Shown here: positions 22,901 to 32,752 of the stretch, in pieces
Layout of the letters: every line of letters begins with the position of its first letter
How positions within the stretch are numbered: position 1 is the stretch's first letter
From: Methanosarcina vacuolata Z-761
GTDB taxonomy: Archaea > Halobacteriota > Methanosarcinia > Methanosarcinales > Methanosarcinaceae
Direction of reading: 5' to 3'
Assembly: GCF_000969905.1 (NCBI RefSeq)
Contig: NZ_CP009520.1
Span: 3,534,001-3,598,000 of the forward strand
DNA length: 64,000 bases
The notes under the pieces: generated by a model
What the model saw: only the letters and a program-made list of their open reading frames with translations
Database searches by the model: none
Told to the model about the DNA's origin: nothing
Program-made: the position numbers and the translations under genes

Positions 22901-24622
22901 ATGAGTGTAAAAATTACCGAAACCATCCTCCGGGATGCACATCAATCTCTCCTGGCAACCAGAATGCGGACAAGAGATATGCTCGAAGTGGTTGAACAAC
23001 TGGACCAGATAGGGTATTTCTCCCTTGAAATGTGGGGAGGCGCCACCTTTGACAGCTGTATCCGCTACCTTAATGAAGATCCCTGGCAGCGCCTGAGGGA
23101 TATCAAAAAAGAAATGAAAGACACATACGCTCAGATGTTGCTCAGAGGCCAGAACCTTGTAGGGTACAGGCACTATTCGGATGACGTAGTCAAGAAATTC
23201 GTTACAAAATCCTACCAGAACGGAATTGACATCTTCCGGATTTTTGATGCTGTCAATGATGTCCGGAACATGGAATTCTCTATCAAAGTGGCAAAAGGTC
23301 TTGGTGCGCACGTACAGGGTACAGTCTGCTACACCATAAGTCCGGTACATACCGTTGAGAAATATGTTGAACTTGCAAAACAACTTGAAGGACTGGAGTG
23401 CGATTCCATCTGTATCAAAGATATGGCAGGCCTTCTTTCCCCAAATGACGCCACACATATAATCAGTGCCATGAAAAAAGAAATCTCCATTCCAATTTCT
23501 CTGCACTGCCACTGCACTTCTGGAATGGCTCCAATGAGCTATATGGCAGCCTGTGAAGCAGGAGTCGATATTCTGGACACTGCACTTTCTCCCCTGGCCT
23601 GGGGAACTTCTCAGCCTCCAACCGAAACAGTCGTAGCCGCCCTCAAAGGTACTCCTTACGATACCGGGCTGGACCTGACTGCTTTTGAAGAAGCCGTAAA
23701 ATATTTCAAAGTATTAAAAGAGAAATACCGGGGCATACTTGACCCTATTTCCGAACAGATCGATACTAACGTGCTCATCTACCAGATCCCTGGCGGAATG
23801 CTCTCTAACCTTGTATCTCAACTAAAAGAACAGAACGCTCTTGACAAATATGATGCCGTACTTAGTGAAATGCCCAGAGTTAGAAAGGAGCTTGGATATC
23901 CGCCTCTTGTCACCCCTACAAGCCAGATCGTGGGCACCCAGTCGGTTCTTAACGTGCTCATGGGCGAACGCTACAAGGTTATTCCAAAAGAAGTTAAGGA
24001 TTATGTGCGCGGCCTATACGGGCGCCCTCCTGCTCCCATAAGCCCGGAAATAATAGGCAAGATAATCGGGGACGAGGAACCTATTCACTGCCGTCCTGCC
24101 GATCTCCTTAAGCCTGAATACGAGAAAAGGAAGAAAGAAGCCGAAGAAATGGGTATTGCTAAATCTGAAGAAGACATACTTACCTATATTCTCTATCCGG
24201 CTATCGCCCCCAAGTTTCTGAAGGGAGAAATGGAAGAAGAAGCTCTTGCAGTAGTTGCCCCTGCCCCTGAAGTACAGCAGGAATATAAAGTCCCGACCCA
24301 CTTCAAGGTAGAAGTGGATGAAGAAATATATGAAGTTAGGATTGAACCTCTTGGCGGGGAAGTTTCCATATCTGAGGCTTCTCCCAAAAAGCCGAGTGCT
24401 AAGGCTGTTAAAGGAGCGGTGAGCGTCTCAATGCAGGGCATGGTCCTCTCTCTTAAGGTCAAGGTCGAAGACACTGTAGAGGAAGGCGATACAATCGCTG
24501 TCATCGAAGCTATGAAAATGGAAAATGCTGTTCATGCTTCCCATTCAGGCACTGTAAGAGAGATTTTTGTTTCCGAAGGAGATACTGTATCTCCTGGCGA
24601 CATAATAATGTCAATCGACTAA
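22901..24622 (+). CDS. pycB: Pyruvate carboxylase subunit B (carboxyltransferase plus biotin carrier)
   Basis: Subunit B of the two-subunit archaeal pyruvate carboxylase transfers CO2 from carboxybiotin to pyruvate, giving oxaloacetate for biosynthesis. The 573-residue protein has an N-terminal carboxyltransferase TIM barrel ([15 protein letters not shown]; metal-site [10 protein letters not shown] near residue 205). The C-terminal biotinyl domain has the lysine in EAMKMENA near residue 538. It is followed 22 bases later by pycA and then by the biotin ligase gene, so the complex and its modifying enzyme are encoded together. Confidence 0.95.
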   Translation: MSVKITETILRDAHQSLLATRMRTRDMLEVVEQLDQIGYFSLEMWGGATFDSCIRYLNEDPWQRLRDIKKEMKDTYAQMLLRGQNLVGYRHYSDDVVKKFVTKSYQNGIDIFRIFDAVNDVRNMEFSIKVAKGLGAHVQGTVCYTISPVHTVEKYVELAKQLEGLECDSICIKDMAGLLSPNDATHIISAMKKEISIPISLHCHCTSGMAPMSYMAACEAGVDILDTALSPLAWGTSQPPTETVVAALKGTPYDTGLDLTAFEEAVKYFKVLKEKYRGILDPISEQIDTNVLIYQIPGGMLSNLVSQLKEQNALDKYDAVLSEMPRVRKELGYPPLVTPTSQIVGTQSVLNVLMGERYKVIPKEVKDYVRGLYGRPPAPISPEIIGKIIGDEEPIHCRPADLLKPEYEKRKKEAEEMGIAKSEEDILTYILYPAIAPKFLKGEMEEEALAVVAPAPEVQQEYKVPTHFKVEVDEEIYEVRIEPLGGEVSISEASPKKPSAKAVKGAVSVSMQGMVLSLKVKVEDTVEEGDTIAVIEAMKMENAVHASHSGTVREIFVSEGDTVSPGDIIMSID

Positions 24623-24644
24623 ATGTAACGAGGTGGAAGGCATT

Positions 24645-26126
24645 ATGTTCAAAAAAGTACTCATTGCAAATCGCGGTGAGATTGCAATCAGGGTTATGCG
24701 TGCCTGCCGTGAACTTGGGATTTCCACGGTTGCGGTCTGCTCGGAAGCTGATAAAAATGCCCTTTTTGCCAAATATGCAGACGAGGCCTACCTGATAGGC
24801 CCGGCCCCTTCCAGCCAGAGCTATCTGAATATGGAAGCTATCCTTGCAGTTGCAAAAAACACAGGAGCTGAAGCAATTCATCCGGGCTATGGTTTCCTCT
24901 CCGAAAACCCGGTCTTTGCAAAACGCTGTGAGGAAGAAGGAATTGTTTTCATAGGCCCTCCAAGCCATGTGATTGCCGAGATGGGAAGCAAGATAAGGGC
25001 CAGAAATCTTATGATGAAGGCTGGTGTTCCGGTTGTGCCCGGGACGAAAGATGCAGTTGAAGACCCGGTCGAGGCTGTAAAAATTGCAGAAGAGATCGGC
25101 TATCCTGTTTTGATTAAAGCTTCGGCAGGCGGCGGCGGAATTGGGATGAAAGTGGTTAATTCCAGCGACGAACTTGCCGCTTCACTAAGTTCTACCAGGC
25201 AAATGGCTGGCTCAGCTTTTGGGGACTCTTCGGTTTTCATTGAAAAATATGTGGAAGAACCCAGGCACATAGAGATCCAGATTATGGCAGACGGGTATGG
25301 AAACACGATTTACCTCTCAGATAGGGAATGTTCCATCCAGAGAAGGCATCAGAAACTTATTGAAGAAGCTCCTTCACCTATTATGACTCCTGAACTCCGG
25401 GCCCAGATGGGAGAAGCCGCAGTCAGGGTAGCAAAGACGATTGGTTACGTAAATGCAGGGACAGTGGAGTTTCTTTATTCAAAGGGCAACTTCTATTTCC
25501 TTGAAGTCAATACTCGCTTGCAGGTCGAACACGGGATAACTGAGATGGTCACAGGTGTCGATATTGTAAGAGAGCAGCTCAGGATAGCCTGGGGAGAAAA
25601 GCTTGAATTTAATCAGGAAGATATCATTATTAACGGGCATTCTATTGAGTGCAGGATCAATGCGGAAGATCCGTTAAATGATTTTGCTCCTTCTCCCGGA
25701 AAGATCCGTGGATACCGGTCAGCAGGCGGGCCTGGAGTCAGGGTGGACAGTGGAGTACATACAGGTTACACCATTTCTCCTTACTACGATTCAATGATTT
25801 CGAAACTCTGCGTCTGGGCAAAGACAAGGGATGCAGCGATTGCCAGGATGGAAAGAGCTCTTTACGAGTATGTGGTCGTTGGAGTAAAAACCAATATACC
25901 CTTCCATAAAGCAGTCATGCGTAACCCGGTCTTCCGCAGGGGCGACCTGACAACGGCCTTTATCGAAGATAATAATATTATGGAAGCCGTCGAAGAGGTT
26001 GTCAAAGCAGATGCTGAAAAAGGGGCTACTCTGGCTTCGGCTCTTGAAGCAAAAGACAAAAAAGTTGCGGCCATTACAGCTGCCGTGCACGCCTATGTGA
26101 GCATGGCCCAGAAAACACAGCGGTGA
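24645..26126 (+). CDS. pycA: Pyruvate carboxylase subunit A (biotin carboxylase)
   Basis: The ATP-dependent biotin carboxylase makes carboxybiotin for PycB. Of the 493 residues, the N-terminal domain begins [20 protein letters not shown]. The ATP-grasp glycine-rich loop is [12 protein letters not shown] near residue 159, and the catalytic [10 protein letters not shown] is near 287. The ATG at 24645 was chosen over the GTG at 24633 because GAGGTGG lies 10-16 bases upstream and homologues start at this methionine. The tail after residue 450 is longer and more charged than in bacterial biotin carboxylases. Confidence 0.95.
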   Translation: MFKKVLIANRGEIAIRVMRACRELGISTVAVCSEADKNALFAKYADEAYLIGPAPSSQSYLNMEAILAVAKNTGAEAIHPGYGFLSENPVFAKRCEEEGIVFIGPPSHVIAEMGSKIRARNLMMKAGVPVVPGTKDAVEDPVEAVKIAEEIGYPVLIKASAGGGGIGMKVVNSSDELAASLSSTRQMAGSAFGDSSVFIEKYVEEPRHIEIQIMADGYGNTIYLSDRECSIQRRHQKLIEEAPSPIMTPELRAQMGEAAVRVAKTIGYVNAGTVEFLYSKGNFYFLEVNTRLQVEHGITEMVTGVDIVREQLRIAWGEKLEFNQEDIIINGHSIECRINAEDPLNDFAPSPGKIRGYRSAGGPGVRVDSGVHTGYTISPYYDSMISKLCVWAKTRDAAIARMERALYEYVVVGVKTNIPFHKAVMRNPVFRRGDLTTAFIEDNNIMEAVEEVVKADAEKGATLASALEAKDKKVAAITAAVHAYVSMAQKTQR

Positions 26127-26236
26127 CATGTGTCCTCCTGAGAAACAGGAACAGGATTCAGGTCAGTTTGACATGAAACAATTTAAGCTAAAAAAATATA
26201 TACGGTTGAACGCATACATTTGTATGGGGTACGAGG

Positions 26237-27214
26237 ATGGGAGATAAAAGATCTCGAATTATCAAGGCACTTAAAGATGCACAGAAAGGTCCTGTTTCCG
26301 GCGAGGAATTGGGGCTCAAGTTGGGGATCTCGAGGACAATGGTCTGGAAATATATCAAGTCCCTTCAGGCTGATGGTTATGAGATAGAATCATCTCCGAA
26401 AAGGGGATATGTCCTGAAATCCGTACCTCAACTCCTGTACCCGGAAGAAATCCAGATGGGTCTCAAAACTACTCTTCTAGGGAAAAAAATCCATTATTAC
26501 GAAGAGGTAACTTCTACAAATAGTACTGCAAAAGACATCGCGGCATCGGAAGAAGAAGGTACGCTTGTTATTGCCGAAGTGCAGAAAGGAGGCCGGGGCC
26601 GTCTGGGCAGGGAATGGGTCTCCCCTCATGGTGGGATCTGGATGTCCGTGATCCTGAAACCCGGGATCCCTCTGAGGCATGCCTCAAGGCTTACTCTGGT
26701 TGCAGGGCTTGCAGTTGCAAACGTTATTCGCAATATGGGCCTTGATGCTCGCATTAAATGGCCAAATGATGTCCGAATTAATGGAAAAAAGGTTTGTGGG
26801 ATTCTTACCGAGGCAAAGGCCGAAGTGGATAGAGTAGATTATGTTGTGCTGGGAATAGGGATTAATGTAAACATGGATTTGAAAGATATCCCTGAATCGT
26901 TCCGTGCGGGTTCCACAACTTTGAAAGCCGAGCTTGGAAGCCATATAAAAAGGGTCTCGTTCCTTCAAGATTTCCTTTTTGAGCTTGAGCAACAGTATAT
27001 ACTCTTCAAGACCCAGCCTTTCTCGCACATTCTTAATGACTGGCTTGCCCTCTCCGATACCATAGGAAGAGAGGTAAAAGTCACGACACCCTCACGAATT
27101 ATAGAAGGCAAAGCTGTAGGAATAACCCCAGACGGAGCTCTCGTAATAAGAAAAGCCGACGATACCAAAGAAGAAATTATTGCAGGCAGATGCATTTATG
27201 CGCGTTCCAAATAA
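26237..27214 (+). CDS. birA: Biotin-protein ligase with N-terminal repressor domain
   Basis: BirA attaches biotin to PycB and, through its N-terminal winged helix, can act as a biotin-sensing repressor. The helix-turn-helix is at residues 15-60 (VSGEELGLKLGISRTMVWKY). The ligase core shows the ATP/biotin loop KGGRGRLGREWVSP near residue 117 and the Lys of IKWPNDVRING near 173; a C-terminal SH3-like domain ends the protein. A TATA-like AAAAATATATAC (about 26192-26203) and a GTACGAGG ribosome site precede the ATG. Pyc genes lie 110 bases upstream in the same direction. Confidence 0.94.
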   Translation: MGDKRSRIIKALKDAQKGPVSGEELGLKLGISRTMVWKYIKSLQADGYEIESSPKRGYVLKSVPQLLYPEEIQMGLKTTLLGKKIHYYEEVTSTNSTAKDIAASEEEGTLVIAEVQKGGRGRLGREWVSPHGGIWMSVILKPGIPLRHASRLTLVAGLAVANVIRNMGLDARIKWPNDVRINGKKVCGILTEAKAEVDRVDYVVLGIGINVNMDLKDIPESFRAGSTTLKAELGSHIKRVSFLQDFLFELEQQYILFKTQPFSHILNDWLALSDTIGREVKVTTPSRIIEGKAVGITPDGALVIRKADDTKEEIIAGRCIYARSK

Positions 27215-27878
27215 ACAAAGAAGAAAGGAAATTAAGAAGACAAACCTTGTTTCTGTATTTTTCTTTTTTTTCCTAATTTCCTTGTGCTTCTCAGTCTTTT
27301 ACTCGATATCACCTGCTTTAGCTGCCACCGATAAAGAAAAACTTTCCATTATTCCTGCAGATGAAGAAAAACTTTCCATTATTCCTGCTGATAAAGACAG
27401 CCTTTCTATTATTGCTATCAATGGAGAGGAAATTTATATCAGGTCAGGTTACTCCCACAACTTTTTACAGGATTATCAGCTTTACATAAAAGGTACGGAT
27501 ACCGAAGGCAAAAGAGTCTGGATTGAACTTAGCAGAAACGGAGTTTCCCTTCAGGATAGTATTGTTACTGAAGGCTCTCAATTTGTGTATTCTTATAACT
27601 CTACGGAAATCCTTAATCTTACTGTGGATACGATATACGAAGGAGCAGATGGAGTGCTTGTGAAGTTTTCACCTGTATACCAGTATCTTGACCCCAGGCT
27701 TCCTGTGCCTCAAACGCCAACCGAATCTTTTGACAATGCTTCGAATAATACATCCTCTTCCGCTGCCCCTGAACTGGAAACTCACGCTGAGGGCTTTGAT
27801 ATGCCCCTCTTCCTTCTTGGGCTTGGAGCCGTGCTTCTGGTAACAGGTTTCTTTGCAGGAAAAGGGAAGAAAAAATAA
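27198..27878 (+). CDS. Single S-layer-domain protein with signal peptide and membrane anchor
   Basis: This secreted cell-surface protein has about 226 residues. The ATG at 27198 gives an N-terminal basic stretch and a hydrophobic signal segment (LVSVFFFFFLISLCFSVFYS). Three copies of a KLSIIPAD-like octamer follow. The central domain (FLQDYQLYIKGTDTEGKRVW to QYLDP) matches the Methanosarcina S-layer duplication domain (PF07752), normally found twice in S-layer proteins but only once here. A Ser/Thr/Asn-rich linker leads to a C-terminal membrane helix and a KGKKK tail. It overlaps the end of birA by 17 bases. Confidence 0.75.
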   Translation: MRVPNKQRRKEIKKTNLVSVFFFFFLISLCFSVFYSISPALAATDKEKLSIIPADEEKLSIIPADKDSLSIIAINGEEIYIRSGYSHNFLQDYQLYIKGTDTEGKRVWIELSRNGVSLQDSIVTEGSQFVYSYNSTEILNLTVDTIYEGADGVLVKFSPVYQYLDPRLPVPQTPTESFDNASNNTSSSAAPELETHAEGFDMPLFLLGLGAVLLVTGFFAGKGKKK

Positions 27879-27910
27879 AATTTTTAACGATACAATGGAA
27901 AAATCGTTCC

Positions 27911-28025
27911 TTAGTTATGAATCATTATAATCCTTAGTTATGAATCATTATAATCCTTAGTTATGAATCATTATAATCCTTAGTTATGAATCATTATAAT
28001 CCTTAGTTATGAATCATTATAATTA
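27911..28025. repeat. 23-bp tandem repeat, 5 copies
   Basis: TTAGTTATGAATCATTATAA plus TCC recurs at 27911, 27934, 27957, 27980 and 28003 with an exact 23-bp period. The copies are nearly identical. The array starts 33 bases after the S-layer-domain gene. No function can be assigned. Confidence 0.92.
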
Positions 28026-28123
28026 AGAAAAGAACTACGGACGGGGCGTTGTCTATGTATCAACGTATCATAATTAAGTTGCCATGACACCAGTTTCGGT
28101 CTCCGGCTTCCTGAGTTTTCAAG

Positions 28124-28203
28124 TGGCTCTTCGCCATTTCCTATGGATAAGACGATTTTCAGTTCAAGACCGCATTGTTTTTATGAGCGCATTATGAGGA
28201 TAT
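28124..28203. repeat. Dispersed repeat family C, copy 1
   Basis: The stretch from GGCTCTTCGCCATTTCCTAT through GTTCAAGACCG to ATTATGAGGATAT aligns with 62671-62757 in the same strand direction, with most bases matching over about 80 positions. In the second copy the TTATGAGGAT motif is expanded into a long tandem array. This explains most of the non-repeat part of the 28026-28232 spacer. Confidence 0.7.
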
Positions 28204-28232
28204 CCATATAAAACATCGAAGAGCCTTCCAAC

Positions 28233-29192
28233 TTACTCGTTGGAGAATTTAACATCCCCTTTTTCGATAAGGAGTTTAAGATCTTCAAGGCTCAAACGAG
28301 CGTTTTTCTGAAGCTTTTCGCGGGCATCACTGTGTTTTTGGTTTACTTTAGTTTCTTCTTTCGTAAGCTGCAGGTCTTTTAACCTGTCCAGATATAAGGA
28401 AAGTTCCTTCCGGTTATTAGCAATACCATTCTTAAGCGGGTCAATTTTTTCTTTAATGGAGTTTATGTTTGTGATTTTATCCGTAAGCTGGGCATGATAT
28501 GTATTTGCTTCTTTTCGGATTTCGTCTGCAGACTTGAAATTTTCGAGCATTTCCAGGTGGCAGGCCTGAGATCCGTCTGAGAGTGCCTGGATCTTTTCGT
28601 GGAGTTCGTCTCCCCTCTTATGGATTCCTTTTGACTCTTTATAACTTTCCTGGATTTGCGCGTGCAGTTCATTTGCCTTCTTTGCAGCTTGCAGACGTTT
28701 ATTGAGATCGTTCAGCTTCTGGAAGATTTTAATTTCCACTGCAAGAGGCAGTTCTTTATTAATAAAAGCGTCAATTTCGGCTTCATAAGCCTTTGTAAGG
28801 GAGTCCACACTTCCGTGGGAACATTTATTGTATTCGTCCCGCTGTTCCTTGAGTCCCGCAATTCCTGAAAACAGTTCTTGCGTCTTTGAGTTCACGTCAC
28901 TTCTTCTTCCCTTATACTCACCGATTTCTTTGTTAATCTCGTCCCGCTTGTCTCTTAGTTCCTGTGCTTTTGCAACCTTTTCCTTAACCTGATGGTTCAG
29001 AGAGTCTCTCTTTTCTTTCAGCTCGTCGATATCGGTCCTGTTAATCTTCAGTTCCTTAAAAATCGATGCCAACTGCCTTTCGCTTTTCTCTATCTTGCTC
29101 CTGAGCTCGTTTACCTTGCCCTTCAGCTCCCGTTCGCTAAGGTTTGAAAGGTCGGCCGTTGCAATTTCTGTGCTTGAAACGTCGTTGGTCAT
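28233..29192 (-). CDS. Archaeal coiled-coil protein, COG1340 type
   Basis: The 319-residue protein is almost entirely coiled coil. Heptad-like patterns of Leu, Lys and Glu run from about residue 15 to 125 and 150 to 300, with a short break around a lone Cys (NKCSHGSVDS). It resembles the conserved archaeal coiled-coil family COG1340, whose role is unknown. No enzyme motif is seen. A second coiled-coil gene lies 31 bases upstream on the same strand, so the two are probably co-transcribed and may form a complex. Confidence 0.75.
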   Translation of the reverse strand: MTNDVSSTEIATADLSNLSERELKGKVNELRSKIEKSERQLASIFKELKINRTDIDELKEKRDSLNHQVKEKVAKAQELRDKRDEINKEIGEYKGRRSDVNSKTQELFSGIAGLKEQRDEYNKCSHGSVDSLTKAYEAEIDAFINKELPLAVEIKIFQKLNDLNKRLQAAKKANELHAQIQESYKESKGIHKRGDELHEKIQALSDGSQACHLEMLENFKSADEIRKEANTYHAQLTDKITNINSIKEKIDPLKNGIANNRKELSLYLDRLKDLQLTKEETKVNQKHSDAREKLQKNARLSLEDLKLLIEKGDVKFSNE

Positions 29193-29223
29193 GTACTATC
29201 ACCCGCGTGTTTTTGAAAAAGGG

Positions 29224-29847
29224 TTATATTTTCAACTTTTCCCAGTAATTTAGAGCTTCTTCGTGGTTCTTTATCTTGGTACTGAGCCATTTATGCTGGG
29301 ATTTACCTTTAGAAATATCTTCACCTTTACTGCCATCATCCTCTGCAAGCTGTTTTTCAGACTTTATTATTTCTTTAAATTCAAGATTTGAATTCCTGGC
29401 TTCATCCATTCTGGAACCCACTAGCGAGAGAACATTTTCTCCAGGTCCGGCTGCCTGAATAGTTTCACGCAGTTTTTCCATAAATGAGTCTTTAAGTCTC
29501 TGCTCCTCTTCAGGTTCGATCTGCCCTTTGATTCTTTTAAACTCTTCCTTAAGTTTGTTTGCAGTAATCGGGTCCAGCTTAGGAAATATTTCTTTTTCAA
29601 GGAGTGCTTCGGTCTGATGGTAAAACTGCTGGCGTTTCTCCTTGAGGACTTCTTTTCTCTCCTCCATCTGGATTCTGAAATTCTTTACGTTTTTTACATT
29701 TTCTTCGACCTGGCTCAGCCTGCTGTCCAGCTCTCCAAATTCTTTTTTATATTCTTCCAGAAACCGTCTGTGTTTTTCCACAACTGCGGAGATCAGCTCC
29801 TCTTCTACCAGCACTCTGATTCCGGCTTCGTCAATGTTCTCAGTCAC
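29224..29847 (-). CDS. Coiled-coil hypothetical protein
   Basis: This 207-residue charged helical protein has coiled-coil patterns at about residues 30-85 (FLEEYKKEFGELDSRLSQVE and on) and 100-150. No family motif is recognised. It is the upstream partner of the COG1340-type gene on the minus strand. It ends with a helical segment (HEEALNYWEKLKI). Functional guess withheld. Confidence 0.65.
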   Translation of the reverse strand: MTENIDEAGIRVLVEEELISAVVEKHRRFLEEYKKEFGELDSRLSQVEENVKNVKNFRIQMEERKEVLKEKRQQFYHQTEALLEKEIFPKLDPITANKLKEEFKRIKGQIEPEEEQRLKDSFMEKLRETIQAAGPGENVLSLVGSRMDEARNSNLEFKEIIKSEKQLAEDDGSKGEDISKGKSQHKWLSTKIKNHEEALNYWEKLKI

Positions 29848-29969
29848 TGTATCACAATCTGCATTTTAGTTTATACATATGTTATCTATTCCGGTATATA
29901 ATCAGCCCTGAAAACCAGTGGTTTGGCTTTCACTGACTCAGCCTCTCAAGGGATTAATTCACAACTGCA

Positions 29970-30260
29970 TTAAACCCTGAAGATCTGGGCGTGAGGTACG
30001 CCGTCAATTATTATTACTGAATCCGGATCAATTAACCCGCATTTAATACCAAATTTGATTGTTTTTTCTCCAAAGATATTTGCAGTCGTAGCTTCTTCAA
30101 GGGCTTTCTTGAGTTCTTCTTCGGGAACGTGTTCCCCTTCATAAAAAGCCCTGCTGATCTCGACTACAGTACTGCCGTGTTTCAGGGTCTTTCCGAGCAC
30201 TTCCTTATCGCAGGCTGCAACAAGCACATGCTCCCCATTTTTATAGATCTTTATATACAT
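29970..30260 (-). CDS. DUF424 family protein
   Basis: This small conserved archaeal protein has 96 residues and starts MYIKIYKNGEHVLVAACDKE. The pattern matches the DUF424 family (PF04242), in which no function is established. The GGGAGAG sequence 6-12 bases before the start serves as a ribosome site. The gene stands 150 bp from the mcm gene on the same strand; the spacer between them carries a 17-bp tandem repeat. Confidence 0.82.
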   Translation of the reverse strand: MYIKIYKNGEHVLVAACDKEVLGKTLKHGSTVVEISRAFYEGEHVPEEELKKALEEATTANIFGEKTIKFGIKCGLIDPDSVIIIDGVPHAQIFRV

Positions 30261-30409
30261 ACTCTCCCTTTTAAATAGTATTGCCCTTTTAGTATTTACA
30301 GTTTAACCGTCCTCATATAATTGCTATGTATGTGTTATGTAGGTTTTTTTCGCGTTCCAAGGATCCGAAAAACAGATTCTGGAACTTTCAGCGCTTTGCT
30401 TCTTTCAGT

Positions 30410-30539
30410 TTAAACAAACCTTAAACTTAAACAAACCTTAAACTTAAACAAACCTTAAACTTAAACAAACCTTAAACTTAAACAAACCTTAAACTTAAAC
30501 AAACCTTAAACTTAAACAAACCTTAAACTTAAACAAGCC
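30410..30539. repeat. 17-bp tandem repeat, 8 copies, running into the mcm stop codon
   Basis: TTAAACAAACCTTAAAC recurs at 30410, 30427, 30444, 30461, 30478, 30495, 30512 and 30529 (17-bp period). The last copy contains the mcm stop codon (TTA at 30529 on the plus strand) and its final two codons, so the array looks like an expansion of the gene's own 3' end. Confidence 0.93.
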
Positions 30540-32631
30540 TTATATGGTTCTGATCCGGAGAAAGCAAGTCTCCTCTTTGCTTCATTTTCTTAATATTCTC
30601 TTCAGCATGAACCCTGTTTATTCCGTGTTCGTTTTCAGCTATAGCATAAACCTCTTCGAGAGGAGCTTTAGCTCCCGGATGCTTCTCACTTACCTTCTTA
30701 ATTATATCTCTCAGGATTTTTATCTTGTTTCTCTGGCTCATGCTTGTACCAGATGCAAGTATATCTGCATCAAGGGCTCCGGTTTCGGGGTCAACACCTA
30801 CGTTTTTCAGGCAATTCATCACAATTTTGATAGTTCTTTTTGCATCTTCAAGCGTGACTGTATTGCTCAGGCGGATTCTTGCACTTGCTTCCGAGAGGCG
30901 GACAAGCGCTTCAAGTTGCCTCGCAGTTACGGGCACAGGGGTGTTTTTGCTCTCTCCGGTTTTTCTGAGATCCGTATAGAAATTTATGAGATGAGCTCTT
31001 GCATCCTCCTCCATTACAGGAAACACATTTTTCCGGGAATATGCAACGTATTTTCTCATGATTTCAGGCTGTATGACAGGTTCGATTACTTCCATTTCGG
31101 CTTCGACAATATCTTCCGTAATAGGGGATCCAGGAAGGTTTTCCCGCTGCTCGAAGAGTTCTCCTGCATAGTGAGACTGCAGGATATGGTTCGCAATTTT
31201 GGTGTCGAGGGTATGGTCAGGAGTATCGAGCAAAACAAAGATAAGATCAAAACGGGAAAGCAATGCAGGAGGCATGTTTATTTGTTCTGCAAGGCCTTCA
31301 TACCGGTCAAAACGTCCGTATTTTGGATTTGCAGCCCCCAGGAGAGCACAGCGGGACTTAAGCGTAGCAATAATTCCCGCTTTGGCAATACTTATGGTTT
31401 GCTGTTCCATTGCCTCGTGCAGGGCACTTTTATCCTCAGTTTTCATTTTGTCCATTTCATCAACCGCAGCAATCCCCATATCAGCCATAACAAGGGCACC
31501 TCCTTCTATTGTCCATCTACCGTCATTGAGGTCATCTTTTACGGCAGCCGCAGTTAAACCGCTTGCTGATGCACTTCTCCCTGAAGTAAAAACGCCTCTC
31601 GGGGAGAGTTTGACAACATAGCGCAGGAGCTGGGATTTTGCAATTCCAGGGTCTCCTACAAGCATAATATGTATATCGCCTCTTATTCTGGAACCGTCAG
31701 GAAGGTTTTTCACAACTCCAGAAAACAATTGAAGGGCAAGAGCTTCTTTTATGTCCTCGTAGCCGTAGATAGAAGGCGCAACAGAACTAACAATTTTGCC
31801 ATATATTTCAGGATCACGGGAAAGTTCAAGGATCTCTTCTTCGTCTTCAGTAGTTATTTCAAGTTCGTCGTAATCCTTATCCAGTTGCTCTATGGAATTT
31901 GCTTCAAGCACAAGGTCATAAAAGGTAGATTTCCCATCTTTCAGAGTGCGCTGCCTTGATTTCAGAATTCCGTTAATTATAACCCTGTCTCCGGGGGTGA
32001 CATTTCCTGTCAGGTCATCTTCAGAGTCCACCTCAAGGCTCTGGGGCTGTGAACCTCCTTTCAGGTTTTCGGGTGATTCCTGGATCTGCAGTTTCTGCGC
32101 ATCGATAAAGGTAGACTCTTCTATCCTTATCTTAAAGGGCCCTTTCTTTCCACAACTCTCGCCTTCACAACCTGCGAAGGGCTCCTCGAATCTGAAGCTG
32201 TTTTGGTCCACAAAAGTAATATATCCACACCTGAGGCACTCAAAAGCAGCTTTAGTAATTCTTGGCCTCACCTCGGTTGCTTTCCTTATCATACCCTCAA
32301 TTGCAATAAAGCGCGCGAGGTGCTTGCTTCTTAACTCTCTTATAGGTATTCGGTTTGGGATTCTTATTACCCTTACGTGAGCCTCTTCCAGGCTTTTTTC
32401 TACAGGAAGGTCAATTTCTTTCAGGGCAACTTCAGCTGCCTTTATAAGTTCTTCTGGATGGTCAAGAAACTCTTTTGAAAGCTCTCTGTCAAACTTCTCT
32501 ATATCCGTAAAATCTACGCTAAGGCTTCGCTGATCCGGATATTCGTTTGCAAGCTGGAGGATTTCATTCCAGTAGTAGTCTTTAAAAAACCTCTTTAGCT
32601 TTTCATCCCACTTGCTTTCTGTTTCGGTCAT
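30529..32631 (-). CDS. mcm: Replicative helicase MCM
   Basis: The 700-residue minichromosome maintenance helicase unwinds DNA at the replication fork as a hexamer. The N-terminal domain carries a zinc site with CLRCGY and CEGESC (near residues 133-160). The AAA+ core has Walker A GDPGIAKSQ near 325, Walker B MAAVDEMDKM-like IAAVDEMDKM near 385, and the arginine finger in LLSRFDLIF near 440. A C-terminal winged helix (HGINRVHAEENIKKMKQRGD) ends the protein. Length and motifs are standard. The minus-strand start at 32631 gives MTETESKWDEKLKRFF. Confidence 0.96.
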   Translation of the reverse strand: MTETESKWDEKLKRFFKDYYWNEILQLANEYPDQRSLSVDFTDIEKFDRELSKEFLDHPEELIKAAEVALKEIDLPVEKSLEEAHVRVIRIPNRIPIRELRSKHLARFIAIEGMIRKATEVRPRITKAAFECLRCGYITFVDQNSFRFEEPFAGCEGESCGKKGPFKIRIEESTFIDAQKLQIQESPENLKGGSQPQSLEVDSEDDLTGNVTPGDRVIINGILKSRQRTLKDGKSTFYDLVLEANSIEQLDKDYDELEITTEDEEEILELSRDPEIYGKIVSSVAPSIYGYEDIKEALALQLFSGVVKNLPDGSRIRGDIHIMLVGDPGIAKSQLLRYVVKLSPRGVFTSGRSASASGLTAAAVKDDLNDGRWTIEGGALVMADMGIAAVDEMDKMKTEDKSALHEAMEQQTISIAKAGIIATLKSRCALLGAANPKYGRFDRYEGLAEQINMPPALLSRFDLIFVLLDTPDHTLDTKIANHILQSHYAGELFEQRENLPGSPITEDIVEAEMEVIEPVIQPEIMRKYVAYSRKNVFPVMEEDARAHLINFYTDLRKTGESKNTPVPVTARQLEALVRLSEASARIRLSNTVTLEDAKRTIKIVMNCLKNVGVDPETGALDADILASGTSMSQRNKIKILRDIIKKVSEKHPGAKAPLEEVYAIAENEHGINRVHAEENIKKMKQRGDLLSPDQNHIRLV

Positions 32632-32752
32632 ATCATTCTCAATCTGGCTTTAAGCAAAATTTTTATTTGTCGTTACGGTTTTCTGTCTAAAAAAGGATGA
32701 AAAAAAGTAATAATATGTATCACAAATTCTGATGTAAAAACAGGGTTTATTC

